Shown here: piece by piece, positions 1 to 7,203 of the stretch
How the letters are laid out: each line of letters starts with the position of its first letter
Position numbering within the stretch: position 1 is the first letter of the stretch
Source: UBA4615 sp044359175
GTDB taxonomy: Bacteria > Pseudomonadota > Gammaproteobacteria > Burkholderiales > Burkholderiaceae_E
Reading direction: 5' to 3'
Length of the DNA stretch: 8,271 bases
NCBI GenBank assembly: GCA_044359175.1
Contig: JBIKMO010000192.1
Location: forward strand, 1-8,271
Notes under the pieces: model-generated
The model's input: the letters and a program-made list of their open reading frames with translations, nothing else
Databases searched by the model: none
What the model was told of the DNA's origin: nothing
Translations under genes and position numbers: made by a program

Positions 1-117
1 CATCGCGTCCTGGCATCCGGCCGATCCGGGCGCGCGGCGACCGGCGGCGGCCCCGTGGCGCACCGGATGAGCCACTGCCGGCGTAGCATCCTCCTCGCAC
101 ACACCGACGAGCCCCCG

Positions 118-3030
118 ATGAAACGCGAACCCGATCAGGCGCTGCGCCCCGACCCCGCCCGGCTGCCCCCGCAAGAGGTCAGCACCGAGGTCCTGCTCGA
201 GAAGTACGCGAAGGACGGCGAGCGCAGCGCCGAGGAGATCTTCGCCCGCACGGCGCGCGCGCTCGGCCGCGACCCAGCCCAGGTGCGCCGCTTCGAGCAG
301 GCGCTGTCCGGCGGCCTCGTGCCCGGCGGGCGAATCGCGTCGGCCGCGGGCACCACGCTGCAGGCCACGCTGATCAACTGCTTCGTGCAACCGATCGGCG
401 ACTTCATGGCCGGCGAGCACGACGGCGAGCCCGGAATCATGCGCGCGCTCGAACAGGCGGCCGAGACCATGCGCCGCGGCGGCGGCGTCGGCTACGACTT
501 CTCCCCCATCCGGCCCAATGGCGCCGGGGTGCGCGGCACGAACTCCCGGGCGTCCGGCCCGGTCAGCTACATGCGCGTGTTCGACGCGATGTGCAAGACC
601 GTGGAGAGCGCGGGGGCGCGGCGCGGCGCCCAGATGGGCGTGCTTCGCTGCGACCATCCGGATATCGAAGCCTTCGTCGCGGCCAAGCGTACGCCGGGAG
701 AGCTCACGCAGTTCAACGTCAGCGTCGCGGTGACCGACGCACTGATGAACGCGGTCGAGGCCGATGCCCCGTTCGAGCTGGTGCACGCGGCCGAGCCTGC
801 ACCGGGGCTCGCCGGCGCCCACCGCCGCGCCGACGGTCTGTGGGTATACCGCACGGTACCAGCCCGCGAGCTCTGGGGCGCGATCATGCGCTCGGCCCAC
901 GCGTACGCCGAGCCGGGCGTGCTGTTCATCGACACGATCAACGCGCGCAACAACCTCTCCTACTGCGAGACCATCGCGGCGAGCAATCCGTGCGGCGAGG
1001 AGTTGCTGCCGCCGTACGGCTGCTGCGATCTCGGCTCGGTGGATCTCACCCGGGTCGTGCTGCGCCCGTTCCGAGCCGATGCCGAGGTCGACTGGGCGCA
1101 CCTGCGTTCGCTGGTCCATGCCGGCGTCGAGCTGCTCGACCGGGTGCTGGACGTCACGTTGTGGCCGCTGCCGCAACAGGACGCGGAGTCCCGTGCCAAG
1201 CGCCGTATCGGGCTCGGCTTTCTGGGTCTGGGCGATGCGCTGATCATGCTCGGACTGCGCTACGACCGCACCGAGGGCCGCGCGATGGCGGCCCGTATCG
1301 CGGAGTTCATGTGCCACGAGGCGTACCGGGCCTCGGTCGCGCTTGCGCGCGAACTCGGTCCCTTCCCGCTGTTCGACGCCGCCCGGTATCTGGCCGCGCC
1401 ACGATTCGCGTCCACGCTGCCCGACGCGCTGAAGGCGCAGATCGCAGCGCACGGCGTGCGCAATTCGCACCTCATGGCGATCGCACCCACCGGCACGATC
1501 ACCCTCGCGTTCGCAGACAATGCGTCCAACGGGATCGAACCCGCGTTCTCTTGGGCCTACACGCGGATGAAGCGGATGGCCGACGGTTCGCGAAAACCCT
1601 ACCGAGTGTTCGATCACGCGTTCCGGCGCTGGCGCGCGACCCAGCCAGACCCCACCGCCTTCGACGCGGCGTTCGACGCCGGCAGCCTGCAGCTGCCCGA
1701 GGCGTTCGTCTCGGCGCTACAGATGTCCGCGCAGGCCCACCTGCAGATGGTCGCGGCGGTCGCGCCGTTCGTCGATTCGGCGATCTCCAAGACCGTGAAC
1801 GTTCCCGAGGACACACCGCTGGAGGACACCGCGTCGCTGTACCGCGAGGCTTGGCAGCTCGGGCTCAAGGGCATCACCATCTACCGTCCGAACCCGGTCA
1901 CCGGGTCGGTGCTGTCGCTGGATGCGCCCAAGCCGGCGGCCGACGGCGCGGCGCTCCAGCTCGCCCCCGACGACCTCCAGCAGTCCGATGCCGACCGCCG
2001 GATCGCACTGAAGGCGATCCCCGCGCCCGCGCTCGCATCGCTGCGCTGGCCGGACCGACCGCGGCTTCCAGGCGGTAACCCCGCATGGACGCTGATGGTC
2101 GAGCACCCAGACGGCGACTTCGCTGTGGTCGTCGGTCATGTCGAGCAGGACGGTCGTAATCACCCCTTCGAGGTCTGGGTAAGCGGCAACGAGCAGCCCC
2201 GAGGCCTGGCCGCGATCGCCAAGACGCTGTCGATGGACATGCGCTGCAACGATCCCGCCTGGGTCGCCAAGAAACTCGACTCGCTCGCGGCCGCAGGCGG
2301 GCAGGATGGCTTCCAGCTCGAGCTCGAGCCCGGCCGCACCGAACCGGTGCCCTCGCTGGTCGCCGGCTTCGCGCGGATCGTCCGACACCGGTGCGAATCG
2401 CTCGGGCTGTTCGCGCAGCCCGCCGCCGCCACCCCGATGCTGGACGCCCTGATCTCGCGCAAGGAACCCAAGACCGGGACCGACGGCACGATGTCGTGGT
2501 CGGTCGACGTGTCCAATCCGGCAACCGGCGATGACATCCACATGATCGTCAAGGAGCTGACCTTGCCCGATGGGCGGCGTCGGCCGTACTCGGTGTGGCT
2601 CGCCGGCAGCTATCCGCGCGTGTTCGACGGGCTCACGCGGCTGCTGTCGATCGACATGCGAATCGTCGACACCGCATGGATCGGTCGCAAACTGGTCAAG
2701 CTCGTCAAGTTCGCCGAGCCCCGCGGCGACTTCTGGGCACCGGTCCCCGGCGAGCCCCGCAGCCGGGTCTGGCCCTCGACGATCGCCTACATCGCTCAGC
2801 TGCTGCTGCATCGGTACCAGATGCTCGGCATCCTCGATGCGAACGGCGAACCCACCGAGCCGATGCGCGCATTCGACACGGCGGCCAACCCCGATGCGAC
2901 CCAAACCGGCATCACGCGCTCCGCTCGGATCACCGGCCGGGAATGCCCCGAGTGCCGTAACCCCACGCTGGCCAAGGTCGACGGCTGCGATCGGTGCGCG
3001 AGCTGCGGGTGGATCGGTACCTGCGGCTAG
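118..3030 (+). CDS. nrdJ: Adenosylcobalamin-dependent (class II) ribonucleoside-diphosphate reductase
   Basis: Reduces ribonucleotides to deoxyribonucleotides for DNA synthesis in the cytoplasm, using a radical from coenzyme B12, so it needs neither oxygen nor a small subunit. The 970 residues show the class II core: redox Cys88 in LINCF, the specificity/loop region GARRGAQMG..HPDIEAF (about 168-190), the catalytic N290-P-C292-G-E294 motif, the second redox cysteine C303 in GCCDLGS, and the phosphate-binding PTGTIT (457-462). From about 645 two homologous repeats follow (about 655-765 and 791-906; shared pattern VW..G...(20)S.DMR..D.AW...KL), resembling the TSCPD modules of class II enzymes. 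The tail (943-969) carries six cysteines: CPEC, C957, CASC and the final C969. No N-terminal ATP-cone (activity-site) domain is present. ATG 118 was chosen because homologues begin close to the EVLLEKYAKDGE segment; in-frame GTG 55 and ATG 67 are possible but have no better ribosome site. No NrdR-box is evident in bases 1-117. Confidence 0.96.
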   Translation: MKREPDQALRPDPARLPPQEVSTEVLLEKYAKDGERSAEEIFARTARALGRDPAQVRRFEQALSGGLVPGGRIASAAGTTLQATLINCFVQPIGDFMAGEHDGEPGIMRALEQAAETMRRGGGVGYDFSPIRPNGAGVRGTNSRASGPVSYMRVFDAMCKTVESAGARRGAQMGVLRCDHPDIEAFVAAKRTPGELTQFNVSVAVTDALMNAVEADAPFELVHAAEPAPGLAGAHRRADGLWVYRTVPARELWGAIMRSAHAYAEPGVLFIDTINARNNLSYCETIAASNPCGEELLPPYGCCDLGSVDLTRVVLRPFRADAEVDWAHLRSLVHAGVELLDRVLDVTLWPLPQQDAESRAKRRIGLGFLGLGDALIMLGLRYDRTEGRAMAARIAEFMCHEAYRASVALARELGPFPLFDAARYLAAPRFASTLPDALKAQIAAHGVRNSHLMAIAPTGTITLAFADNASNGIEPAFSWAYTRMKRMADGSRKPYRVFDHAFRRWRATQPDPTAFDAAFDAGSLQLPEAFVSALQMSAQAHLQMVAAVAPFVDSAISKTVNVPEDTPLEDTASLYREAWQLGLKGITIYRPNPVTGSVLSLDAPKPAADGAALQLAPDDLQQSDADRRIALKAIPAPALASLRWPDRPRLPGGNPAWTLMVEHPDGDFAVVVGHVEQDGRNHPFEVWVSGNEQPRGLAAIAKTLSMDMRCNDPAWVAKKLDSLAAAGGQDGFQLELEPGRTEPVPSLVAGFARIVRHRCESLGLFAQPAAATPMLDALISRKEPKTGTDGTMSWSVDVSNPATGDDIHMIVKELTLPDGRRRPYSVWLAGSYPRVFDGLTRLLSIDMRIVDTAWIGRKLVKLVKFAEPRGDFWAPVPGEPRSRVWPSTIAYIAQLLLHRYQMLGILDANGEPTEPMRAFDTAANPDATQTGITRSARITGRECPECRNPTLAKVDGCDRCASCGWIGTCG

Positions 3031-3033
3031 ACG

Positions 3034-3087
3034 GCGGGCGTGGGCGGCGGCGCGCTCCAGCGCTGCGGCGGACACGCCCCCGCCCGC
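3034..3087 (+). terminator. GC-rich hairpin after nrdJ stop
   Basis: Bases 3034-3046 pair with 3075-3087: twelve Watson-Crick pairs with one internal T/C mismatch. A small inner hairpin (GCGCT/AGCGC, 3052-3063) sits in the 28-nt loop. The structure begins four bases after the nrdJ TAG. No run of T follows, so it is not a canonical Rho-independent terminator. It could stop transcription weakly or protect the 3' end of the mRNA. Confidence 0.5.
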
Positions 3088-3258
3088 ACAGCCTCCGTCC
3101 GGGTCGTTGTGCTGCACGCCCGGCCTGCCGTGTAGACTGAGGTGGCGCGACGTTCTGCGCGAGCCCCCACGCTTCGAAGCACCGATGCCAGCTGAACCGG
3201 CCCGAGCGCGGGCGGTCACCCCGCGCCGAGCAATCGGAACGAGCCGCTGCACCCTCCG

Positions 3259-3263
3259 AAGGA
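3259..3263 (+). promoter_or_regulatory. Ribosome binding site deciding the GTG start of the M16 protease
   Basis: AAGGA lies seven bases before GTG 3271. The alternative in-frame ATGs at 3307 and 3325 have no comparable purine-rich site, so the GTG is preferred. Confidence 0.65.
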
Positions 3264-3270
3264 ACCCGTC

Positions 3271-4584
3271 GTGACCATCGCTCGGGCCCAGCCGCGGGCG
3301 GATCCGATGCCCGGAGCCGCGCCGATGGATCTGCGCACCCACGTACTGGCCAACGGCCTGTCGGTGGCGTCAGTGCGCCTGCCCGGATTCCGGACCGCGG
3401 CGGTCGGTGCGTTCGTGCGGGTCGGCTCGCGCGACGAACCGGCTGGTCAGAACGGCATTTCGCATTTCCTCGAGCACATGGCGTTCAAGGGCACCGAGTC
3501 CCGCGACGCCCGCCGTATCTCCCTCGAGATCGAGCGGGTCGGCGCATCGATGAACGCCTACACCGCGAAGGATCACACCGCGTATCACACGGTGCTGCTC
3601 GCCGAGCACCTGCCGGTCGCGATCGACGTGCTCGCAGACGTGATCCGCCGCTCGACCTTCCCGCCCGAGGAGATCGAGCGCGAGCGGCAGGTGATCTTGC
3701 AGGAGCTCGGAGACGCATCCGACGACCCGGAGTCGATCGCCCAGGACGAGTTCGACCTGAAGGCGTTCCCGAAGCAACCGTTCGGGCGCCCGATCCTCGG
3801 CAGCCCGCGATTCGTGCGAAGCGTGACCCGCGACGACTTCCGCCGGTACATGACGACGCACTACGGCGCCGGTAACCTGGTGCTGGTCGGCGTCGGAGGG
3901 CTGGAGCACGATCGCTTCGCCGAGCAAGTCGAGCGCCACTTCGGCGACATGCCCGCCGGAGGACGCGCCGACCGTGAGGCCGCCCGGTACGTGGGCGGCT
4001 ACCGCGTGGTCGACGACGACTACGAGCAGACCTCGATCGTGCTCGGCTGGCCGGTCCCGGGCCGTACCGATCCGCGCTTCGGCGTCTACGAGATGCTCGG
4101 CGAACTGCTCGGGGGCGGGATGTCCTCGCCGCTGTTCCAGTCGGTGCGCGAACAGCGCGGCCTGGCATACCAGATCGACGCGTGGAGCGAAGGGCACGAC
4201 GACTGCGGCACCTTGCAGGTGACCGCAGGCGTGGCGCCACGCAACCTGCGCGTGTTCTTCGACGTCGTGTGCGACGAGCTCGGCCGCCTCGCCCACCGGA
4301 TCGCCCCCGAAGACCTGGAGCGCACGCGCAACCAGCAGGCGACGATGATCGCGCGCAGCCTGGAGCGCCCGATGGAGCTCGCGGAGACCGTCGCGCGCGA
4401 TCTGCTGGCGCATGGCCGGGTGATCTCGCCCGAGGAGCGCATCGCGGCCGCGATGTCGATCGGCGAGTCCGAGCTCACCGACGCTGCACGCGAGCTGCTG
4501 TCCCGGGTGCCGACGCTCGTGCTCGTGGGGCGCGCAGGACGCGGCGATCATCACGACGCGGTCCGGCGCCGGCTCGCCGGCTAA
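3271..4584 (+). CDS. M16 family zinc metallopeptidase (processing-peptidase-like)
   Basis: A 437-residue single-chain member of the pitrilysin/M16 family, the usual size of the bacterial relatives of mitochondrial processing peptidase beta. The inverted zinc motif H65-F-L-E68-H69 supplies two metal ligands and the catalytic glutamate. E145 (in VILQE), 76 residues after H69, is the expected third ligand, and E138 matches the conserved second glutamate. The C-terminal half keeps the GGGMSSPLFQSVREQRGLAY block (about 281-300) that closes over the substrate. There is no signal peptide, so it should act in the cytoplasm, on unfolded or short peptides by analogy; the substrate is unknown. The gene starts at GTG with a good Shine-Dalgarno sequence. 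The 240-bp gap and hairpin after nrdJ suggest separate transcription. A weak -10-like TAGACT (3133-3138) lies upstream, without a well-spaced -35. No usual neighbours of this family (a second M16 subunit, rsmD, ftsY) are visible here. Confidence 0.93.
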   Translation: MTIARAQPRADPMPGAAPMDLRTHVLANGLSVASVRLPGFRTAAVGAFVRVGSRDEPAGQNGISHFLEHMAFKGTESRDARRISLEIERVGASMNAYTAKDHTAYHTVLLAEHLPVAIDVLADVIRRSTFPPEEIERERQVILQELGDASDDPESIAQDEFDLKAFPKQPFGRPILGSPRFVRSVTRDDFRRYMTTHYGAGNLVLVGVGGLEHDRFAEQVERHFGDMPAGGRADREAARYVGGYRVVDDDYEQTSIVLGWPVPGRTDPRFGVYEMLGELLGGGMSSPLFQSVREQRGLAYQIDAWSEGHDDCGTLQVTAGVAPRNLRVFFDVVCDELGRLAHRIAPEDLERTRNQQATMIARSLERPMELAETVARDLLAHGRVISPEERIAAAMSIGESELTDAARELLSRVPTLVLVGRAGRGDHHDAVRRRLAG

Positions 4585-4590
4585 CGGCCC

Positions 4591-4645
4591 GTTCGATTCC
4601 GGCGTTCGCAGTCCGGGTTCGCGAACTCCCCGCACCGAACTCCCC
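4591..4645. repeat. Short direct repeats between convergent genes
   Basis: GTTC occurs three times with exact 13-base spacing (4591, 4604, 4617), forming imperfect 13-mers. The last copy is part of the palindrome GTTCGCGAAC (4617-4626). Overlapping it, CGAACTCCCC occurs twice (4622-4631 and 4636-4645) with a 4-base spacer. The array lies directly after the protease stop. No function is evident; slipped replication or a protein-binding array are possible. Confidence 0.4.
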
Positions 4646-4670
4646 GACCCGGCTCACGGCGCCGGACCCG

Positions 4671-4699
4671 CGGCACCCAGCCCCATGCCCGCGGTGCCG
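4671..4699. terminator. Modest hairpin between convergent genes
   Basis: CGGCACC (4671-4677) and GGTGCCG (4693-4699) form a 7-bp stem with a 15-base loop, about 20 bases past the dehydrogenase stop on the minus strand. It also lies downstream of the protease on the plus strand. It has no T run. It could serve both converging transcripts, but the evidence is only the stem. Confidence 0.3.
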
Positions 4700-4718
4700 G
4701 AGGGCTCCCGGTGCTCGG

Positions 4719-6374
4719 TCAGCCGACCGGCGCGCCCCGATGCACGGCTTCGCGCGCGTCCTCGCGGATCATGTCGGCGGCCTTCTCCCCGATCATGATC
4801 GTCGGTGCGTTCGTGTTGCCGCCGACGATGCTCGGCATCACCGATGCGTCGACGACGCGCAGGCCAGCGACCCCACGCACCCGCAGCCGCGCGTCGACCA
4901 CGTCCATCGGCCCGGGGCCCATCCGGCAGCTGCCCACCGGGTGGTAGATCGTGTCGGCACGCTCGCGCACGAAGCGCTCGATCTCGGCGTCGCTGCGTGC
5001 CCACGCCGACACGGCCGACTCGCGCCCGCCGAAGCGCGCGAGTGCAGGCTGCGACAGCAGATCGCGCATCAGCCGGACACCCCGGGCCATCGCGTCGACA
5101 TCCTCGCGCTCGGCGAGGAAATTCGGGTCGATCGCGGGCGCTGCCATCGGGTCGGCACTCGCCAGCCGAACGCTGCCGCGGCTCTTCGGTCGAAGCACGC
5201 AGACATGGCACGAGTAGCCGAGCCCCCAGGTCGGCGCGCGCCCGTGGTCGACCAGCTTGCCGATGACGAAGTGGAGCTGCAGGTCGGGCACCGTCGCATC
5301 GGGCCTGGACCGCACGAACCCTCCGGCCTCCGCGAAGTTGGTGGTCAGCAGCCCGGTGCGCTTGCGACGCCACTCACCGATGGCCCGCGCGAGCCGAGGC
5401 AGGTTACCGACCGACAGGCCGAACAGCCCGTCGGCGCTCAGCCCCTCGACCACGATCACGACGTCGGGGTGGTCGTGAAGCGCGCGTCCCACGCCCGGCA
5501 GGTCGACCACCACTGGAACGCCATGCTCGCGAAGATGCTCGGCGGGTCCGATGCCGGACAGCATCAGCAGCTGCGGCGACTGCAGCGCGCCGGCCGACAC
5601 CAGGACCTCGCGCCGCGCGTGCAGGCGCGCGACGCTGCCGTCGTCGCGGCGGAACTCGACGCCGGTCGCCCGCCCCCCGTCGACGAGCACCCGCAGCACC
5701 TGCACTCCGGTCAGCACCTGCAGGTTCGCACGGCCGCGGTGCGGCGCGAGGTAGGCCTGGGCGGCGCTGAACCGCTCACCGTTGCGGTGGGTCACCTGGT
5801 ACGGCCCGACACCCTCCTGCGAGGCGCCGTTGAAGTCGTCGTTGCGCGTCAGACCCGCCTGCACGCCAGCCTCGACGAAATGCCGCGAGAACGGGCTCGG
5901 CGAGCGCAAGTCGGCAACGTTCAGCGGCCCGCCCTGCCCGTGCCAGGCGTCGGCGCCGCGCTCGTTGTGCTCGGCGCGCCGAAAGAGCGGCAAGACGTCC
6001 GCCCAGGCCCACCCGGGATTGCCGTGCGCCGCCCAGGCGTCGTAGTCCGACGGATGCCCACGTGCATAAATCATCGCGTTGATCGAACTGGATCCGCCCA
6101 GCACCTTGCCGCGCGGCTGATAGCCGCAGCGACCGCCCAGCCCCGGCTGCGGCACGGTGGAGAACGCCCAGTTGGCCTGCCCGGTTCGGGCGAGCAGCGC
6201 CAGGCCCGCCGGACAGCGGATCAGCACGCTGTCGTCGGGCGGGCCCGCCTCGAGCAGCGCGACCCGCACCGCGGGGTCCTCGCTCAGTCGGGCAGCGAGC
6301 ACGCAGCCGGCCGAGCCGGCGCCGACGATGAGGACGTCGTACGAGGCGGCGACTTCGGCCGAGCGGCTGTCCAT
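4719..6374 (-). CDS. GMC-family FAD-dependent alcohol/choline dehydrogenase (AlkJ/BetA-like)
   Basis: A flavoprotein that oxidises an alcohol to an aldehyde and passes electrons to an acceptor, probably the quinone pool by analogy with AlkJ and BetA. The 551 residues match the family length (about 530-560). Visible elements are the FAD Rossmann motif G18-A-G20-S-A-G23, the ribose-binding E42 in LLEAG, GMC signature 1 (PRGKVLGGSSSINAMIYARG, 87-106) and GMC signature 2 (GALQSPQLLMLSGIGP, 262-277). The catalytic pair is H478 in YHPVGSCRMG and N522 in GNTNAPT, spaced 44 apart as in choline oxidase. The DHGR...LRPKSRG and IDPN segments resemble the AlkJ subgroup, so aliphatic or similar alcohols are plausible substrates; choline is not excluded. 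ATG 6374 places the FAD motif at residue 18 as in relatives. In-frame GTG 6464 would add 30 unconserved residues. The gene stands alone, convergent to the protease and divergent from the next gene; no betaine aldehyde dehydrogenase, BetI or alkane genes are in view. Confidence 0.93.
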   Translation of the reverse strand: MDSRSAEVAASYDVLIVGAGSAGCVLAARLSEDPAVRVALLEAGPPDDSVLIRCPAGLALLARTGQANWAFSTVPQPGLGGRCGYQPRGKVLGGSSSINAMIYARGHPSDYDAWAAHGNPGWAWADVLPLFRRAEHNERGADAWHGQGGPLNVADLRSPSPFSRHFVEAGVQAGLTRNDDFNGASQEGVGPYQVTHRNGERFSAAQAYLAPHRGRANLQVLTGVQVLRVLVDGGRATGVEFRRDDGSVARLHARREVLVSAGALQSPQLLMLSGIGPAEHLREHGVPVVVDLPGVGRALHDHPDVVIVVEGLSADGLFGLSVGNLPRLARAIGEWRRKRTGLLTTNFAEAGGFVRSRPDATVPDLQLHFVIGKLVDHGRAPTWGLGYSCHVCVLRPKSRGSVRLASADPMAAPAIDPNFLAEREDVDAMARGVRLMRDLLSQPALARFGGRESAVSAWARSDAEIERFVRERADTIYHPVGSCRMGPGPMDVVDARLRVRGVAGLRVVDASVMPSIVGGNTNAPTIMIGEKAADMIREDAREAVHRGAPVG

Positions 6375-6480
6375 CGTCGGGTTGTACCCGATTTCGGGCG
6401 CCGTGGGCAGCCGCCGTCGCGACCCATCAGCGACTCCCTGGGGTCGATTCCAGGTAGACGTCACCCACGGCCAGGTCTAG

Positions 6481-6498
6481 CGTGCGCTCCAGAGCACG
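6481..6498. promoter_or_regulatory. Imperfect palindrome in the divergent intergenic region
   Basis: CGTGC and GCACG flank an 8-base centre that itself contains CT/AG, giving an 18-base palindrome with one mismatched pair and a CC centre. It lies between the divergent dehydrogenase and the 150-residue gene, about 37 bases before ATG 6536, and overlaps the left end of the shared leader element. It could be an operator, but there is only the symmetry to support this. Confidence 0.3.
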
Positions 6499-6510
6499 GA
6501 CCGAAACGAT
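6495..6510 (+). promoter_or_regulatory. Shared leader element, copy 1
   Basis: CACGGACCGAAACGAT ends 25 bases before ATG 6536. The same element, differing at two positions, ends 23 bases before the next gene's ATG at 7204. Its core CGGWCCG is self-complementary. The matching placement suggests a common promoter or regulator site. I cannot match it to a named regulator. Confidence 0.45.
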
Positions 6511-6522
6511 CGTCCGTCGTCC

Positions 6523-6528
6523 GAGGAG
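6523..6528 (+). promoter_or_regulatory. Ribosome binding site of the 150-residue gene
   Basis: GAGGAG lies seven bases before ATG 6536. It selects this start over the in-frame GTG at 6482, whose extension would run through the palindrome and the shared leader element. Confidence 0.65.
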
Positions 6529-6535
6529 CACCCCG

Positions 6536-6988
6536 ATGGCCCTGAATGTCACCCCCCCCCAAGGTTCTGCCGCGATCCAACTCGCGCAGCGCATGCCTGC
6601 CAACCTCTCGTGCGACGATCAGTCCAGGCATGCCGAGATGAAGGGCTGGCCGGCCCCGTTCCAGCAGGCGGTGAAGAGGATCACCGGACTCGATCGGCCG
6701 CCCCCCATCGACAACAGCAAGATGCTCGGCTATCGCGACTGCACCGACGCCGTGCGGGACCGGCTGCTCCGGTCGATCGAACACAACGCCCTCGCGACAC
6801 GCCGGGCCTTGCCGAAAGACACCCTGTTGGACCCGCAACTGACGCGGGTCGCCAAGGACGCGGATCGACTGGCCGATGCGCTCTTCGGCGCGCAGGGGAG
6901 TTCGGTCACCCTCGAGAGCCTGAGGCCCAGGATCGATGCCTTCGTTCGAGCGAATCTCACGCTCGTCGGCGAGGGACCAACCCGATGA
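6536..6988 (+). CDS. Unrecognised 150-residue protein, partner candidate of the lysozyme-like gene
   Basis: I do not recognise this protein. It has 150 residues, no signal peptide, no lipobox and no membrane segment. The first 30 residues look flexible. The segments around 40-52 (GWPAPFQQAVKRITG), 69-90 and 95-145 are charged and probably helical, with two cysteines at about 26 and 68. That profile suits a small soluble binding protein or chaperone, but this is only inference. Coding is supported by the good ribosome site, a sensible amino-acid mix and the absence of a better frame. The Shine-Dalgarno and leader resemble those of the following gene, which lies 215 bases downstream on the same strand. 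Four of its roughly sixteen arginines are AGG, a codon I do not find in nrdJ or the protease gene, hinting at a different origin. A run of nine C covers codons 6-9. If that run varies or is misread, the next in-frame start would be ATG 6593. Confidence 0.72.
   Translation: MALNVTPPQGSAAIQLAQRMPANLSCDDQSRHAEMKGWPAPFQQAVKRITGLDRPPPIDNSKMLGYRDCTDAVRDRLLRSIEHNALATRRALPKDTLLDPQLTRVAKDADRLADALFGAQGSSVTLESLRPRIDAFVRANLTLVGEGPTR
6552..6560 (+). repeat. C9 homopolymer inside the start of a gene
   Basis: Nine consecutive C span codons 6-9 (Thr-Pro-Pro-Gln) of the 150-residue protein. Gain or loss of one base would shift the frame at once. I noticed no comparable run elsewhere in the window. It may be a slippage-prone switch or a sequencing-error hotspot. 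Confidence 0.6.
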
Positions 6989-7164
6989 CCGCCGCCGTCC
7001 GGCCTTGCATCTCGCGGCGATGGCATTCGACCTGATCCCTGGCAACCCGGTCCGATCGCCCAGACGACCATGCCGCCGACGACACGGACATCCAGGGCGC
7101 GCGTGTCCCCCGCCCCGATCGAGGCATCGACGCGCATGCAGTGATCGCTAAGACGAGACCGGCA

Positions 7165-7180
7165 CACGGTCCGAGACGAT
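7165..7180 (+). promoter_or_regulatory. Shared leader element, copy 2
   Basis: CACGGTCCGAGACGAT agrees with copy 1 (6495-6510) at 14 of 16 positions and ends 23 bases before ATG 7204. It is followed by a similar purine-rich ribosome site. A weaker resemblance (CTA about 20 bases further upstream: 6477 and 7148) is also shared. A second independent promoter in front of the lysozyme-like gene is the simplest reading. Confidence 0.45.
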
Positions 7181-7190
7181 GAGGTTCGAC

Positions 7191-7197
7191 AAGGGAG
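7191..7197 (+). promoter_or_regulatory. Ribosome binding site of the lysozyme-like gene
   Basis: AAGGGAG lies six bases before ATG 7204, an optimal placement that fixes this start. Confidence 0.7.
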
Positions 7198-7203
7198 ACC
7201 ACC

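Noticed and set aside
38..77. Cobalamin riboswitch before the B12-dependent nrdJ (GCCACTG at 71-77, CGACCGGC at 38-45)
   Set aside because: The conserved words occur in the wrong order and without the surrounding stems. A cobalamin-repressed switch is also not expected on a B12-dependent enzyme.
3107..3138. Sigma-70 promoter before the M16 gene (TTGTGC at 3107, TAGACT at 3133)
   Set aside because: The -10-like box is plausible, but the -35-like box is 20 bases away, too far for a standard promoter. Left as a note only.
4591..4620. LexA box of alphaproteobacterial type
   Set aside because: That site is GTTC-N7-GTTC; the spacing here is N9. The position after two converging stops is also wrong for an SOS operator.
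6375..6464. N-terminal extension of the dehydrogenase from GTG 6464
   Set aside because: It would add 30 residues with no signal-peptide character before an N-terminus that already matches the family at ATG 6374.
4182..6545. 787-residue open frame on the plus strand opposite the dehydrogenase gene
   Set aside because: Arg/Pro/His-rich translation without any family motif, overlapping well-supported genes. It is the usual open antisense frame of GC-rich coding DNA. The same applies to 591-2078 (+), 1717-3342 (-), 3370-4635 (-) and 6730-8217 (-).
6536..6988. Immunity protein for the downstream muramidase
   Set aside because: Immunity proteins against peptidoglycan hydrolases normally carry a signal peptide or lipobox to reach the periplasm, and none is visible. 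Kept only as an unrecognised partner candidate.
6989..7203. A further small gene between the two right-hand genes (for example 6936-7151 plus, 71 codons)
   Set aside because: It overlaps the preceding gene, is Arg/Pro-rich and has no ribosome site. Apart from the leader element and ribosome site I see nothing in this 215-base gap.
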